Shown here piece after piece: positions 1-9,547 of a stretch of 64,000 nucleotides of DNA. Below the pieces are notes generated by a model that had not been told where the DNA came from, did no database searches, and saw only the letters and a list, made by a program, of their open reading frames with translations. Source of the stretch: Paenibacillus sp. BIHB 4019 (GTDB lineage: Bacteria > Bacillota > Bacilli > Paenibacillales > Paenibacillaceae); contig NZ_CP016808.1 of assembly GCF_002741035.1 (NCBI RefSeq), positions 930,001 to 994,000 on the forward strand. The letters run 5' to 3'. The position numbers and the translations under genes are program-made. Numbering within the stretch: the stretch's first letter is position 1; each line of letters begins with the position of its first letter.

Positions 1-3000
1 AGTATATAGTCACTTTCGTTAAACTGGTCAGGATCGTCCATATTCGCAACATATTCGCGGGAATCATTTTTCCTAATTTGCAATTGCTCTATAACAGAAT
101 GGGTTAATAATGAGAACTCGCCTTCCGTTCGCATATAATGAACATGTTCCAAATTAATATTTCCACTTGACTTAAGAACAGTTGAACTATCAAAAACATT
201 GATTTTCACCCGTTCCGAATCGAGAAAAGCACTCATGGAGTGAAGCAAAGAAGCAAACAACAGCTCTGCATTTACAGATGGAGCATAAGAAAGAAGAAGA
301 TTGTTTGTGCTGCTTACATCCATCGCAAAGGGAAGAGTGCTATCCCAATCCAGCCCTACTGGAAAAGCATACTTCTGTTCACCTTGGCCGCCAGCATGGC
401 TTTTTACATTTTCAATAAATTCCTTAATGCTCAGCTCATCCGGGATAATAGCAATCGTTTTTACTTGTTTCTTTTTCCATTTGTCCTTCATTTGCCCTGA
501 GAGTACACGAATCCCTTCGGCAATCTGATCATCACTCTCCCCTTCAACAGGGGTAGCTCCTTGGAATTCCAAAGGCATTTGGTCTTTAACAAGTCCTCGT
601 CCAACAACCTTCGCTGGCTCGAGCCCCTCTGTACGTCCAACAATGCTTGAATAATCGGAAGAATCCACCATCTGAAATACAATAGATTGCTTTATATTTT
701 GCGCAATTCGGTAAGGGAACGTGTTTATTGCATTGCCTGTAAAAACAAAATAAATGCCGTAGTTTCCGCCTTCTCTTACTAGCTTCCCTAGCTCCAGCAC
801 TTGTTCCACATAGCTTTCAGCGAACCCCGTGTAATTATCTAGAGCAACAACGATAGAAGGAATCTCTTCTTTTGTATAAGAACGGTAAGCAACCAAATTA
901 CTAATCCCTAGCTTGGAAAATTTCCGCTTGCGATCTTCTAATTCGGTTAACAGCAATTGGAGTAATTTATCTACTTTTTGCTCATCTTCTGGATAAATAA
1001 CGTCGCCTAGATGGGGGATATCGTTAAAAACACCTAGTGTCCTCGTACCAAAATCCAAAATGTAAAAATGCACGTAATCTGGATTGTATTTTAGGGCAAG
1101 TGACATCAAAATCGTTTTTAACATCGTTGTTTTCCCACTGCTTGGCGCACCATAGATTAGCAAATGCCCGTCTCGTCCAAAATCGATTTTGAGCTGGTAC
1201 TGTGCTTGCTGTGAAGGGTTATCTATCAATCCCACAGGAGCAACTAGATAATCGCCCGGTTCCGTCCACTGCTGCCCATTCCATCCCTCTTCATTAACCA
1301 GCAGCTCTTGCAAGCTCAATAATTCCGGCAAAGGAGGAAGCCACAATTGGAAGGCTTCTCGAATATTTTGTTCTTCAGACACTCTATTAATATATTTCAC
1401 TACGGATTCCAGCTGATTTAAGCGTTTAGACTCATTATGATTACTGACTTTAGGCAAAAGCCGTTTACGCTCCCCATTGATACTAAGCGAATTGGCTTTA
1501 ATGGCTACCTCTTCCTCGCTATCCGTATTATTATAAGGAGCACCACTCCAGGAGGATTGGAATAAGGTAAACACTTCATTATTGCCTACTTGCAAATAGC
1601 CCCTGCCTTTTTCCTTTATCTCAGCAGCATCAGGACGCTTTAACATTTCCTGACTATCCGATGGCGTTTGGACCTTCAAGCATAATTTGAATCTGGAGTT
1701 ACTCCATATTTGATCATCAACTACACCCGAGGGCTTTTGAGTGGCCAAAATAAGATGGATGCCTAGGCTTCGGCCAACCCTAGCCGCACTAACGAGCTCT
1801 TTCATAAACTCGGGTTGATCAGATTTCAGCTCAGCGAACTCATCCACAACGATAATTAAATGAGGCAGCGGCAATTGAACTTTATGCTCACGGTACAACA
1901 CAATATAATCATCAATACTGGTTACGCCCGCTTCACCAAATAGACGTTGTCTACGCAAAAGCTCACTTTTAATGGAGGCAAGCGCTCTATTAATCTGGTT
2001 GCCGCCTAAATTCGTAATCGTTCCAACTAGGTGAGGCAGACCAGCAAAAGCATTTGCCATCCCGCCGCCTTTATAATCAATGAGAACGAAAGCAATTTCA
2101 TGCGGATGGTAATTAACAGCCAAAGCAAGCAATAAGGATTGCAATAGCTCACTTTTCCCCGATCCCGTTGTACCGGCCACTAAACCATGAGGGCCATAAT
2201 TTTTTTCATGCATATCAAAAAGCAACGTTTTGCCCGCACTAGCTTGACCGAGAGGCACAGCTAACGTCCGATTCGCTTGATTTTCTCCCCAGCGGTTAGT
2301 AATGTTCAATTCCTCAACCAGCTTCACATTAAAGCTATCCAGAAAAGTAACCATTGGAGGAATAAAGCTGTTATTTTTTGTCTCTTTAATCGTTAGAGGG
2401 GCCAACATTCTAGAAAAATGCTCTGCCCTCTTGCAGCTCACGCTATCTGATAAAAAATGATAAGTGGCTTGGCCCATACAGTTATTTTGATCTTTTCTCG
2501 TCATGCCTTGACCATTCTTCACTTCAATAATGACTTGGGAATTCAAAGGAAGCGCAACATCAATTCTCTCTGAGATAAAGATGCTTGTTATCCCTAACGA
2601 ATCATTGTTAGAAACAATGTATTTCATTAGATCGGAGTCTTCCCACAAAGTGGGAGCCAGCATGAGAAAAACGTAATGCGGCAGCTTAATCGTCTTCGTA
2701 CCATACGAGGGCTTATCCTCATCTCTCCGCTTCATTTCAGCTAATAGGACATCCGCAAGAATAGAAGCTTCGTATTCATTGCTAGCCAAAAAACGAATTT
2801 CACGATCTTTATCCCATGTGTGCGGAAGCCACTTCGTCCAGCCCCACATCTCCATTTCAGCCTGATCAAACAACCCCACAATTTTCACATCATCGAAGCC
2901 ATGATGAGTTGTCAAATGAACAAGTAGGGCATTCAAAAACTCGCTAACTTCCGCCCTTTTTCCAAACAACCCTAACGTGCTAATCGACTGTAACGGAATT

Positions 3001-3626
3001 TGAACGGGGACATCCTGTACAAAGGCCATTTCCTCACAAATGGTGCTCGCTATTTTTTCTAATGGATTATCTTCATCTACTGCTTTTGTATTGGACGTGT
3101 ATGTAGGATTAAGAGCTAAAGGCTGCATGCCATTCCCCATTCTGACTGACAAGAAATCAGTTTCAATTGCAGTCCTTTCCCACAATTGCTTCTGTCTCTG
3201 TTTAACGATGGAGATACATTCATCTATCGAGGGAGATATAACGCGGAGTGCTTCCCGTTGCTGATTAGATGCTTCCAATAATTCATAGCGGATATTAAAT
3301 AAATAATCGAGGTACTTCTTTTCCTGCTTTTTCGTTTGCTCTTCATGTTTCTTAACCGTAGACCTGTAATTCAATATGGATACAACGACGGTAACAGTCG
3401 TCATTCCAATTGTAGAAATTAACATAATATGTGATTTAGTAAGAGTTGACATAAATATAGCAACAACAAGCATGGCAAGCGGCGGAACTAAAATCGTAAG
3501 CCATGAAAATGTCGGCTTGCCCAGCGGCCTCGCGGGGTCCTGAAGAACTAGTTCTCCATCTGGGTAATAAGGCATAATTCGAGGTGTTCTTTGAATTTGA
3601 GTGTCACTTGCGCTTTTTATATCCAT
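1..3626 (-). CDS. essC: Type VII secretion ATPase EssC, 3' end outside window
   Basis: FtsK/SpoIIIE-type motor of the Firmicute type VII (ESX/WXG100) secretion system, membrane anchored, energising export of small WXG100 partners. About 1208 codons are present. Two adjacent membrane segments lie at residues 41-59 and 67-86, followed by a cytoplasmic coiled region. The first ATPase domain has Walker A GTTGSGKS at residues 485-492 and a Walker B ending VVDEF. The second has GAPSSGKT at residues 826-833, and the beginning of a third domain is cut off by the window edge. The start ATG at 3626 has GGTGG eight bases upstream; an in-frame ATG at 3641 lies upstream of that site and is less likely. 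Staphylococcal EssC carries two FHA domains before the membrane segments; here only about 40 residues precede them, so FHA domains are absent. No WXG100 or other T7SS gene is visible to the right, so any partners lie beyond the left edge. Confidence 0.93.
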   Translation of the reverse strand, partial: MDIKSASDTQIQRTPRIMPYYPDGELVLQDPARPLGKPTFSWLTILVPPLAMLVVAIFMSTLTKSHIMLISTIGMTTVTVVVSILNYRSTVKKHEEQTKKQEKKYLDYLFNIRYELLEASNQQREALRVISPSIDECISIVKQRQKQLWERTAIETDFLSVRMGNGMQPLALNPTYTSNTKAVDEDNPLEKIASTICEEMAFVQDVPVQIPLQSISTLGLFGKRAEVSEFLNALLVHLTTHHGFDDVKIVGLFDQAEMEMWGWTKWLPHTWDKDREIRFLASNEYEASILADVLLAEMKRRDEDKPSYGTKTIKLPHYVFLMLAPTLWEDSDLMKYIVSNNDSLGITSIFISERIDVALPLNSQVIIEVKNGQGMTRKDQNNCMGQATYHFLSDSVSCKRAEHFSRMLAPLTIKETKNNSFIPPMVTFLDSFNVKLVEELNITNRWGENQANRTLAVPLGQASAGKTLLFDMHEKNYGPHGLVAGTTGSGKSELLQSLLLALAVNYHPHEIAFVLIDYKGGGMANAFAGLPHLVGTITNLGGNQINRALASIKSELLRRQRLFGEAGVTSIDDYIVLYREHKVQLPLPHLIIVVDEFAELKSDQPEFMKELVSAARVGRSLGIHLILATQKPSGVVDDQIWSNSRFKLCLKVQTPSDSQEMLKRPDAAEIKEKGRGYLQVGNNEVFTLFQSSWSGAPYNNTDSEEEVAIKANSLSINGERKRLLPKVSNHNESKRLNQLESVVKYINRVSEEQNIREAFQLWLPPLPELLSLQELLVNEEGWNGQQWTEPGDYLVAPVGLIDNPSQQAQYQLKIDFGRDGHLLIYGAPSSGKTTMLKTILMSLALKYNPDYVHFYILDFGTRTLGVFNDIPHLGDVIYPEDEQKVDKLLQLLLTELEDRKRKFSKLGISNLVAYRSYTKEEIPSIVVALDNYTGFAESYVEQVLELGKLVREGGNYGIYFVFTGNAINTFPYRIAQNIKQSIVFQMVDSSDYSSIVGRTEGLEPAKVVGRGLVKDQMPLEFQGATPVEGESDDQIAEGIRVLSGQMKDKWKKKQVKTIAIIPDELSIKEFIENVKSHAGGQGEQKYAFPVGLDWDSTLPFAMDVSSTNNLLLSYAPSVNAELLFASLLHSMSAFLDSERVKINVFDSSTVLKSSGNINLEHVHYMRTEGEFSLLTHSVIEQLQIRKNDSREYVANMDDPDQFNESDYI

Positions 3627-4285
3627 ATTTCTTACCACCATTTATCATATTTTTTATTTGGGAATAAAATAAAAATCATAATTTAAAATGTTAATTTAAA
3701 TTAAATGAAATACTTATTCATTCATTAAATTGATTTTAATGGATGAAGTCCGGACATTTTCTTTCGCCTAAGCTCCTTTAAGGGAATTACATTTTGCGAT
3801 AATTTCCAACATAATTTTTGTTTTTATTATACACCCAATTCTTTGAAAATTTCAATACATTAAATTACTCTCTGTACTAATGAAATAAATTTCTAAATCC
3901 TTGGTTTTAAACAGAAATTAATTGAAATTCATATTACATTTAAATTACTTTATTTAGGTTATTAAAACGCCGTTTTTATTTACGAATAATTAAAAGGAGA
4001 CTTAAGGAGGGTGAAATTAGTCCTATTAAAACACTTTATGATTTAAACGGCTTCTAACATTCATTAAAAATAGGAAAATTAACCTATATCTAAAATTAGC
4101 TCTTTTCTTCATAATTCTTCCTCCATTTCAGCTTTTATGTGATACGAAATTCATCATCTGTATCAGTTATGAACCACAAATTCCAAAACTTTGATGTAAA
4201 CACGTCTCTTTTACATTCCCATCTGTAATATAGCCAAATATCTCTTTTTAAGATTTTCTTCACTCGTTTTTTGGAACACAAATAT
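3627..4285. other. AT-rich intergenic region upstream of essC
   Basis: About 660 bases, clearly more AT-rich than the flanking genes, with no convincing coding frame. A good Shine-Dalgarno-like AAGGAGG at 4004-4010 directly abuts a GTG opening an 11-codon frame (4011-4046), which is too close and too short to call. The region must hold the promoter of essC, since the next gene to the right ends in its own terminator. Confidence 0.6.
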
Positions 4286-4315
4286 AGGGCAGCAGGATTC
4301 TTTCCCTACTGCCCT
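4286..4315 (-). terminator. Terminator of the nuclease-jacalin gene
   Basis: Inverted repeat AGGGCAG...CTGCCCT with additional near-complementary bases inside the arms, located 36 bases after the stop of the upstream minus-strand gene. The following T-tract is weak. Confidence 0.6.
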
Positions 4316-4350
4316 GTATTTAAAATGCTATTCCCTCCCTGCCGTTTCCC

Positions 4351-5691
4351 TTACAGCTTCTTATAAATGACGCCCAACCGATCCATCTCACTATCCGCTT
4401 TGCCATAAAACCCGGCAATATACCAGCCTTCCGGCGCGGTATAGGTTGCCGCATCGGACGTCGTAGTGCCGCCAGACAGCACTTGCCCTTTGTTAGTCGT
4501 AAACTTGGCATAGAAGATGCGCATGCCGCCGTTGCGGCTGCCTTGGTTCAGCACTACACTTTTCACATACTCATCCGAAGCGAGTTGAATGCTGCTCTGC
4601 GCAGCTGACGTTCCCCCAGCACTCAGCACCACCCCGCTTGCAAACCCCAGCTGGATGCCATCCAGACGCGAGCCGCTGCGGATGCTGAGCGAGGTCAGCC
4701 GCTGACCGCCCGGCAAATGCGCCAGCTGGTTGAAATGCTCGCCGCCAGTGCCGCCGAACGGCGCACTGAGCGAAATCTGCGCCGACAGCTGGTAGTTAAA
4801 CTTTGTACTAATGGCAAAATGATCCGAAAGCTGATTGCCCGCAGCGTCCACAAATTTCGTATCCTCCAGCTTATACTGGGCCGGGGTCAGCGTAATCGCT
4901 GGACCGCTGCGATAGAAGATTTTATCAACGACCTCATTGTTCGGGCCATTGCGATTTGTTGCATCAATAAGCGCGTCGCCCATAGCAGGCACGCTGCCGC
5001 CGCGAACCAGCTGCACCCATACGTCGGTCAGCCCCGTCGCTGCCGTCATTTCCTGCAGCAGGGCGAGCTCCCGCGTATACCTCGTATTCGTATCCCCGAA
5101 TACGATAACGGCATTGCCGTCCGAATGCTGATTGATATATGCATACATTTGGCGAATATTCGAAGCCCGCGCCGCCATGGAGCCGGGATCAACATCCGCG
5201 TCGGCATGCAGATTGTACACATCGACATAAGCGCCTGGGGCTAGCTCATGCCGGGATGCGGTAAAGCCCTTCGGCGTAAGCTGGTCGCTGCCGCTGTCAA
5301 ATACGCCGTAGGCTTCCTTCCATTTTACCCGTGCCAAATCGGTAAAAGGAAACTTGGACAGCATGTTCAGTCCGCTCCCAATAAGTGCCGGGCCACTCGT
5401 CGCAGTCTTATAAGAATGGTTCGCAGCAGAGATCAGCTGGCTGTGGTAATTGAAGTCTTCCTGCACATTCACAATATCAAAATCATTGAGCAAAGGACTG
5501 ATCTGTGTAGTGAACTGCTCCGGATTGGAGCTGGATAAAAAACCTGGCAGCCCGCCTACATTGTAGCTAAGCACCGAGAAGCTTCCCGATTCCCCCGCAG
5601 CGTTAGCAACGCTTCCTCCGAAAGGAACAAAACCAACTACTAATGAAACCGACAATGCCACTGCCAAGCCAACGCGTCTGAGACTTCCCAT
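4351..5691 (-). CDS. Secreted endonuclease/exonuclease/phosphatase-fold protein with C-terminal jacalin lectin domain
   Basis: A signal peptide (basic start, hydrophobic core, cleavage near ANA-A at residue 31) precedes an endonuclease/exonuclease/phosphatase (DNase I/sphingomyelinase-like) domain. Catalytic motifs are visible: YNVGG at 43-47, NVQE with the metal-binding Glu78, GDTNTR, and a C-terminal SDH. The last ~135 residues form a jacalin-like lectin domain, with GGTGGEHF at its start and a closing pattern FTTNKG...IAGFYG...DRLGVIYK. The reaction is probably metal-dependent phosphodiester cleavage outside the cell, targeted to glycans by the lectin; the substrate cannot be read from sequence. 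Start chosen at ATG 5691 because GGAGGAG lies eight bases upstream; a GTG at 5709 would overlap that site. Last gene of the uptake operon, 17 bases after the isomerase. Confidence 0.85.
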   Translation of the reverse strand: MGSLRRVGLAVALSVSLVVGFVPFGGSVANAAGESGSFSVLSYNVGGLPGFLSSSNPEQFTTQISPLLNDFDIVNVQEDFNYHSQLISAANHSYKTATSGPALIGSGLNMLSKFPFTDLARVKWKEAYGVFDSGSDQLTPKGFTASRHELAPGAYVDVYNLHADADVDPGSMAARASNIRQMYAYINQHSDGNAVIVFGDTNTRYTRELALLQEMTAATGLTDVWVQLVRGGSVPAMGDALIDATNRNGPNNEVVDKIFYRSGPAITLTPAQYKLEDTKFVDAAGNQLSDHFAISTKFNYQLSAQISLSAPFGGTGGEHFNQLAHLPGGQRLTSLSIRSGSRLDGIQLGFASGVVLSAGGTSAAQSSIQLASDEYVKSVVLNQGSRNGGMRIFYAKFTTNKGQVLSGGTTTSDAATYTAPEGWYIAGFYGKADSEMDRLGVIYKKL

Positions 5692-5708
5692 TTGATCGCT
5701 CTCCTCCA

Positions 5709-6653
5709 CTATTTCACAAGTATTTTACCCGTGATCCGCTCATGACTGAGATGAATGTCTTCTGGCGTGCACTTATCTTTAAGCTCATACACTTTAATCG
5801 GAGCCGCAGCAATAATAGCGATGAAGTTGTCAAAATAGTTCTCGTCTCCGCTATGAATATACGGGCACCAATGATCGGACAAGCCGACGGTCTCATGAAT
5901 ATGGACGCCGAGTATTTTATCCTTAAGCGCATTCGCTTCCTTCACATTATCGTAAAGGCCCATGCGGTCCATCATCATGCCATGCCCGATGTCGTACCAC
6001 AGATAAAGCGGCGCTCCAGCCAACTGCTTGATTAAATAACCGGCTTCCTGAAGCGTCGGCATTTGGTAGCAGCGCGAGCGTGTCTCAATGCCGATTCCCA
6101 TGTGAATGTTGCGCGCCGCGAGCTGCTCGAACACCTGCTCCAAGCTTTCCTGCATCAGCCGCAAATACGTGCCGCTCTCCTTCGTCCGCACTTCCAGCAT
6201 TTCGTTCCACAGCTTCTGGTAAGCTGCCGAATCGCGGCCCTCTGCATGGTAAATCCGCTTCAATTCCTCATCAATGTTGTAGGGAAAAGGAACCTCCCCC
6301 GGATGCACGACTACGCCTTCCGCTCCGTAACGTACCGCATGTTCCACCGTCTGAATAAGCAGCTCCACCGCCCGTGCGCGCATAGCCTTATCCGGATAGC
6401 CAAGCATTAAGGAGTCCGTGTCGAACTCCTTGCCTGGCAAATGCGGGAACACATGATGCACGCTTGATACGCCAATGTCGCCTCGCGCTATCATCGGTTC
6501 AATCGTCTTCATCAGCTCTGCCGTCACATTGTAATTAAGCTCAACCCTGCGGAAGCCGAGGCTTTTAATTTCCTCGATCATCTCGCTCCCTGTTTGATGC
6601 CTTTTGATGTTCCAACAGGTAGAAAATGAATATTCCGCTTTGTCTATGCTCAT
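5709..6653 (-). CDS. Sugar phosphate isomerase/epimerase (AP-endonuclease 2-like TIM barrel)
   Basis: About 314 residues of the xylose-isomerase-like TIM barrel superfamily, cytoplasmic. Characteristic strand ends are visible: VVVHPGE, GIGIETR, LWYDIGHG and VHIHETVG, which supply the Glu/His/Asp metal ligands. Members of this family isomerise or epimerise free or phosphorylated sugars and inositols; the exact substrate is unknown. Start ATG 6653 overlaps the TAA of the upstream binding-protein gene (TAATG), and AAAGGAG precedes it within that gene, so translation is probably coupled. An ORF extension to 6692 lies upstream of this Shine-Dalgarno and is rejected. Its position behind the transporter suggests that it acts on the imported sugar. 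Confidence 0.85.
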   Translation of the reverse strand: MSIDKAEYSFSTCWNIKRHQTGSEMIEEIKSLGFRRVELNYNVTAELMKTIEPMIARGDIGVSSVHHVFPHLPGKEFDTDSLMLGYPDKAMRARAVELLIQTVEHAVRYGAEGVVVHPGEVPFPYNIDEELKRIYHAEGRDSAAYQKLWNEMLEVRTKESGTYLRLMQESLEQVFEQLAARNIHMGIGIETRSRCYQMPTLQEAGYLIKQLAGAPLYLWYDIGHGMMMDRMGLYDNVKEANALKDKILGVHIHETVGLSDHWCPYIHSGDENYFDNFIAIIAAAPIKVYELKDKCTPEDIHLSHERITGKILVK

Positions 6654-8317
6654 TATTTTGCCAGCTCCTTTTGTTGTTCGACTATCGTCCAAATATCATC
6701 GGACAGAAAAGCCGTATCTTTGTTCGTCTCGTACCACTCATTCATAAAATCTATGATTTTTTGTCCGCCTGCTTTTTCCCATGCTGCCTTGGCATCCTTA
6801 ACCGCCTGCTCGGCGCTGTAGCCTTTGCCATTCACAACTGCCTTGACGTAAATATCCGTAATTTCCTTCAGAGTGTTCGTACGGATCACATCAAGATCGC
6901 TAGACAGGCCTGGAATGTGATCGCCAAGCGTAAAGCCCGGATATTCCTTCGTTGGATCTAAGTACATATCTTTCGCCTTTAGATACATGTCCAAGCCTTC
7001 CTTCTGCACCGGATCGCCAGGGTCGAATTGATTAGCAACAAAGTTGCATTTATCCGTTCCTCTGCTCAGGAACAAGCCGTAGCCGCCCGCATAGCCAGCT
7101 TCCGTCTGCCATTTGTCCGCATCAGGGATGACGGCGCAGCCGTTGTCGCCCTCTGTCCAGTGCACCCCTTTCTCACCCTTCAGCAGCATTTCAGTTGTAG
7201 ACGGCTCTAAAATAAAATTAATATATTCAGCAGCCGCTTGCGGATTTTTTGTATTTGCATTAAATACCGTCGTCATTTGAATGGGGTTGTCAATCGCACC
7301 AGTATATTGGCCGAACGGCGATTTCGGATACGCCAGCGGCTCTACCACGGCCGTAGGCACGTTGCCCTTCAACGTCACCAAATCCTTCGTCGTAAACTCA
7401 AACCACGATACGCTGTAATTGACATAAATGCCGAGCTTGCCTGTCAGAAAATCCTGTTTCGCCTTTGTTCCGTCTTTATCGCTAATATAATCGCGGTCGA
7501 TGGCACCTTGCTCATACAGCTGCTTTTTAAACGTAAGCGCAGCCAGTTCTTTATCCCATTGGCGCACAATTTTTCCATCCTGCAGACCCCAGCTGTGCTC
7601 CTGCTGAATGCCGAATAGCTCGTTGACCGCCCCATCGGAGTAATAGCTGATGTTGATGCCATACGTATCGCGCTTGCCATTTTTATCCGGGTCCTTATCT
7701 GCAAACGCCTGGGCAACCTGCAGCAGCTCCTCCGTCGTCTTCGGCATTTCCAATCCAAGCTCCTTCAGCCAATCGGTTCGGATGAACAAAATATGCAGCG
7801 GATTCGCCTCATTGACGCGGCCCATTTCGTACAGCTTGCCGTCCGGCTTCGTGCCGACCTGCTTAAGCTGCGGATATTCATCCATCAGCGCCTTGTAATT
7901 CGGCATGTATTGCAGCAGATCATCGAGCGGCAGCAACTGCTTTTGCTCATAAATGTTGTTGCGGAATGCGGCATTTGTCTCATTAATAATGTCGGGCGCC
8001 GAGCCGGATGCGAACATCATATTGAGCAGCTTTTTGGACTCGCTGCGCAGGACAGGCACAAAGGTCGGATCGACCGGGCCCGTGTCCTTGATCCACTTCG
8101 TCCAGCGATTGCTCTCATACGAGCCTTCCGTTGAAGCGACCGATCCTCGGTCTTGAACGACGACCGACACTTGTCCCTTCGCCGCTGCTGCGCTGACTCC
8201 ACCGCCTGCTGCTTGCGTGCCTCCTGCTTCCTTCTCCGAGCTGCATCCGCCAATTGCCAGACCTGCTGCCAGCAGCGAAACGCCTGCGAGCTTCTTCCAA
8301 CTGTTTCTCATCATCAC
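6653..8317 (-). CDS. Extracellular solute-binding lipoprotein of a CUT1-type carbohydrate ABC transporter
   Basis: 554 residues. Lipoprotein signal with lipobox AIGGC, so the mature protein is anchored on the outer face of the membrane. The rest matches the large LplA-like family 1 binding proteins of Paenibacillus, with the APDIINE-type motif after the first lobe and an Asp/Gly/aromatic-rich sugar cleft. It delivers an oligosaccharide to the two permeases encoded just upstream. The start could be GTG 8317 (eight bases from GGAGGG) or ATG 8314 or 8311; the difference is one or two residues. No ATPase gene is present, as is usual for systems sharing an MsmX-type ATPase. Confidence 0.9.
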   Translation of the reverse strand: MMMRNSWKKLAGVSLLAAGLAIGGCSSEKEAGGTQAAGGGVSAAAAKGQVSVVVQDRGSVASTEGSYESNRWTKWIKDTGPVDPTFVPVLRSESKKLLNMMFASGSAPDIINETNAAFRNNIYEQKQLLPLDDLLQYMPNYKALMDEYPQLKQVGTKPDGKLYEMGRVNEANPLHILFIRTDWLKELGLEMPKTTEELLQVAQAFADKDPDKNGKRDTYGINISYYSDGAVNELFGIQQEHSWGLQDGKIVRQWDKELAALTFKKQLYEQGAIDRDYISDKDGTKAKQDFLTGKLGIYVNYSVSWFEFTTKDLVTLKGNVPTAVVEPLAYPKSPFGQYTGAIDNPIQMTTVFNANTKNPQAAAEYINFILEPSTTEMLLKGEKGVHWTEGDNGCAVIPDADKWQTEAGYAGGYGLFLSRGTDKCNFVANQFDPGDPVQKEGLDMYLKAKDMYLDPTKEYPGFTLGDHIPGLSSDLDVIRTNTLKEITDIYVKAVVNGKGYSAEQAVKDAKAAWEKAGGQKIIDFMNEWYETNKDTAFLSDDIWTIVEQQKELAK

Positions 8318-8386
8318 CGGTTTATCCCTCCGAATGGTTTGAATGGTGGTAGCCTTGCTTATTCAGCCATGACGCCATCAGCCTAT

Positions 8387-9259
8387 TTAGCCTTTAATGG
8401 AGCCCAGCATAACACCCTTTACGAAGTACTTTTGCAAAAAAGGATAAATCATCAGCATCGGCACAACCATGAACACGACGCCGACCGCGCGAATCATTTC
8501 ATTCGTCAGCTTCTGCTGGTCCTGCATGTCATTGGCGGCATTGACGAGCATATCGTTCGACTTGAGCACCGCCTGCACGACAACGGTAAAATTTTGCATG
8601 TCGCTTTGGTTGATATACATTAACACATGCATGAACGAATTCCAGTAGCCTACGCCATAAAATAAAGCGAGCGTCGCGATGATCGGCATCGACAGCGGCA
8701 AAATAATCCTCGTCAGCAATGTGAATTCGCCGCTGCCATCCATTCTCGCGGATTCATCAATTTCACGCGGAATATTTTCGAAATAACTGCGCATTAGCAG
8801 CATGTTGTACGTACTGACGAGCCCAACCAGCCATAGCGACCAGTACGAGTTGATCAGCCCAAGGTTTTTCACGACGATATAGGTCGGAATAATGCCCCCG
8901 GAGAACAGCATCGTGAACACCATCGCCAGCAGCATGAAGCGCCGCCCGACCAAATAAGGACGGGATAGCGGATACGCCGCTAGAATTGTAGCTGCCATGC
9001 TGAGCAGCACGCCGCCTATCGTAATGATGGCACTGTTTTTCAGCGCCCGAAGTGCTGGCGTTCCTTCGAAGAAAAAGGAATAGGCGGTAAACTGAAAGCC
9101 TACCGGCCACAGAAACACATGGCCCGATTCGACCGCACCCCGCTCGCTGAGCGAAACGGCGACAATATGAATAAATGGCAGCAGACAGGTTAGCCCCAGC
9201 AGCGCCAGCAGCAAATAGTTAATGACATAAAACACGCGTTCTCCAAGACTACTCCTCAT
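8387..9259 (-). CDS. Carbohydrate ABC transporter permease (LplC/MalG type)
   Basis: 290 residues, six predicted membrane helices, inner-membrane permease subunit of a CUT1 importer. The cytoplasmic EAA loop (around ESARMDGSGEF...LPLSMP) contacts the ATPase, and the protein ends YFVKGVMLGSIKG, typical of the MalG/LplC branch. It pairs with the permease at 9542-10459 and the binding protein at 6653-8317. Unusually, 282 bases containing a palindromic repeat separate it from its partner permease gene, whereas such gene pairs normally almost touch. Confidence 0.92.
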   Translation of the reverse strand: MRSSLGERVFYVINYLLLALLGLTCLLPFIHIVAVSLSERGAVESGHVFLWPVGFQFTAYSFFFEGTPALRALKNSAIITIGGVLLSMAATILAAYPLSRPYLVGRRFMLLAMVFTMLFSGGIIPTYIVVKNLGLINSYWSLWLVGLVSTYNMLLMRSYFENIPREIDESARMDGSGEFTLLTRIILPLSMPIIATLALFYGVGYWNSFMHVLMYINQSDMQNFTVVVQAVLKSNDMLVNAANDMQDQQKLTNEMIRAVGVVFMVVPMLMIYPFLQKYFVKGVMLGSIKG

Positions 9260-9324
9260 CTCTTATTCCTCCCAAAAATGTAACAAGCATAAACGGTGTG
9301 TTCGCTTCCGTTCTTTTTTCCCCC

Positions 9325-9547
9325 TTTTAAAAGGAGGGTGAAAAAGGCGAAGCGGAATGAAAAGGTTGAGCTGGAGAAACGGTAGTGTTCGCTTAAAGCT
9401 TTCCGTAGGAAAGCAGCTTCGGAAGCATATGCTTTTACCCTTGAATTTCCCCTTAGGGAAATATAATTCGGAGAAATTCAAGGGTAATGGCGATCGGAAG
9501 CCAAGCTTTTCATGCAGCACAGCCTCTTTTTCACCACACTTTTAAAA
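9325..9547. repeat. Repeat family A, copy 1: palindromic intergenic element
   Basis: 223 bases bounded by TTTTAAAAG at both ends in inverted orientation. Each arm continues with GGTGAAAAAG and then ATGAAAAG plus G/C TTG. An inner inverted repeat ACCCTTGAATTTC/GAAATTCAAGGGT follows, then GGCGATCGGAAG. Compared with copy 2 it has about 40 extra bases containing two small hairpins (GCTTTCC/GGAAAGC and GCTTC/GAAGC). The right end covers the stop codon of the permease gene read on the minus strand. No coding potential. Confidence 0.85.

Noticed and set aside
4011..4046. GTG-started 11-codon frame preceded by AAGGAGG
   Set aside because: The ribosome site touches the start codon with no spacing, and the peptide has no recognisable pattern.
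4717..5244. 175-codon plus-strand frame opposite the nuclease-jacalin gene
   Set aside because: No recognisable domain and fully antisense to a gene with catalytic motifs and signal peptide.
6653..6692. Longer start for the TIM-barrel isomerase
   Set aside because: It would begin before the clear Shine-Dalgarno AAAGGAG and lies within the coding end of the binding-protein gene; the TAATG-coupled ATG is better supported.
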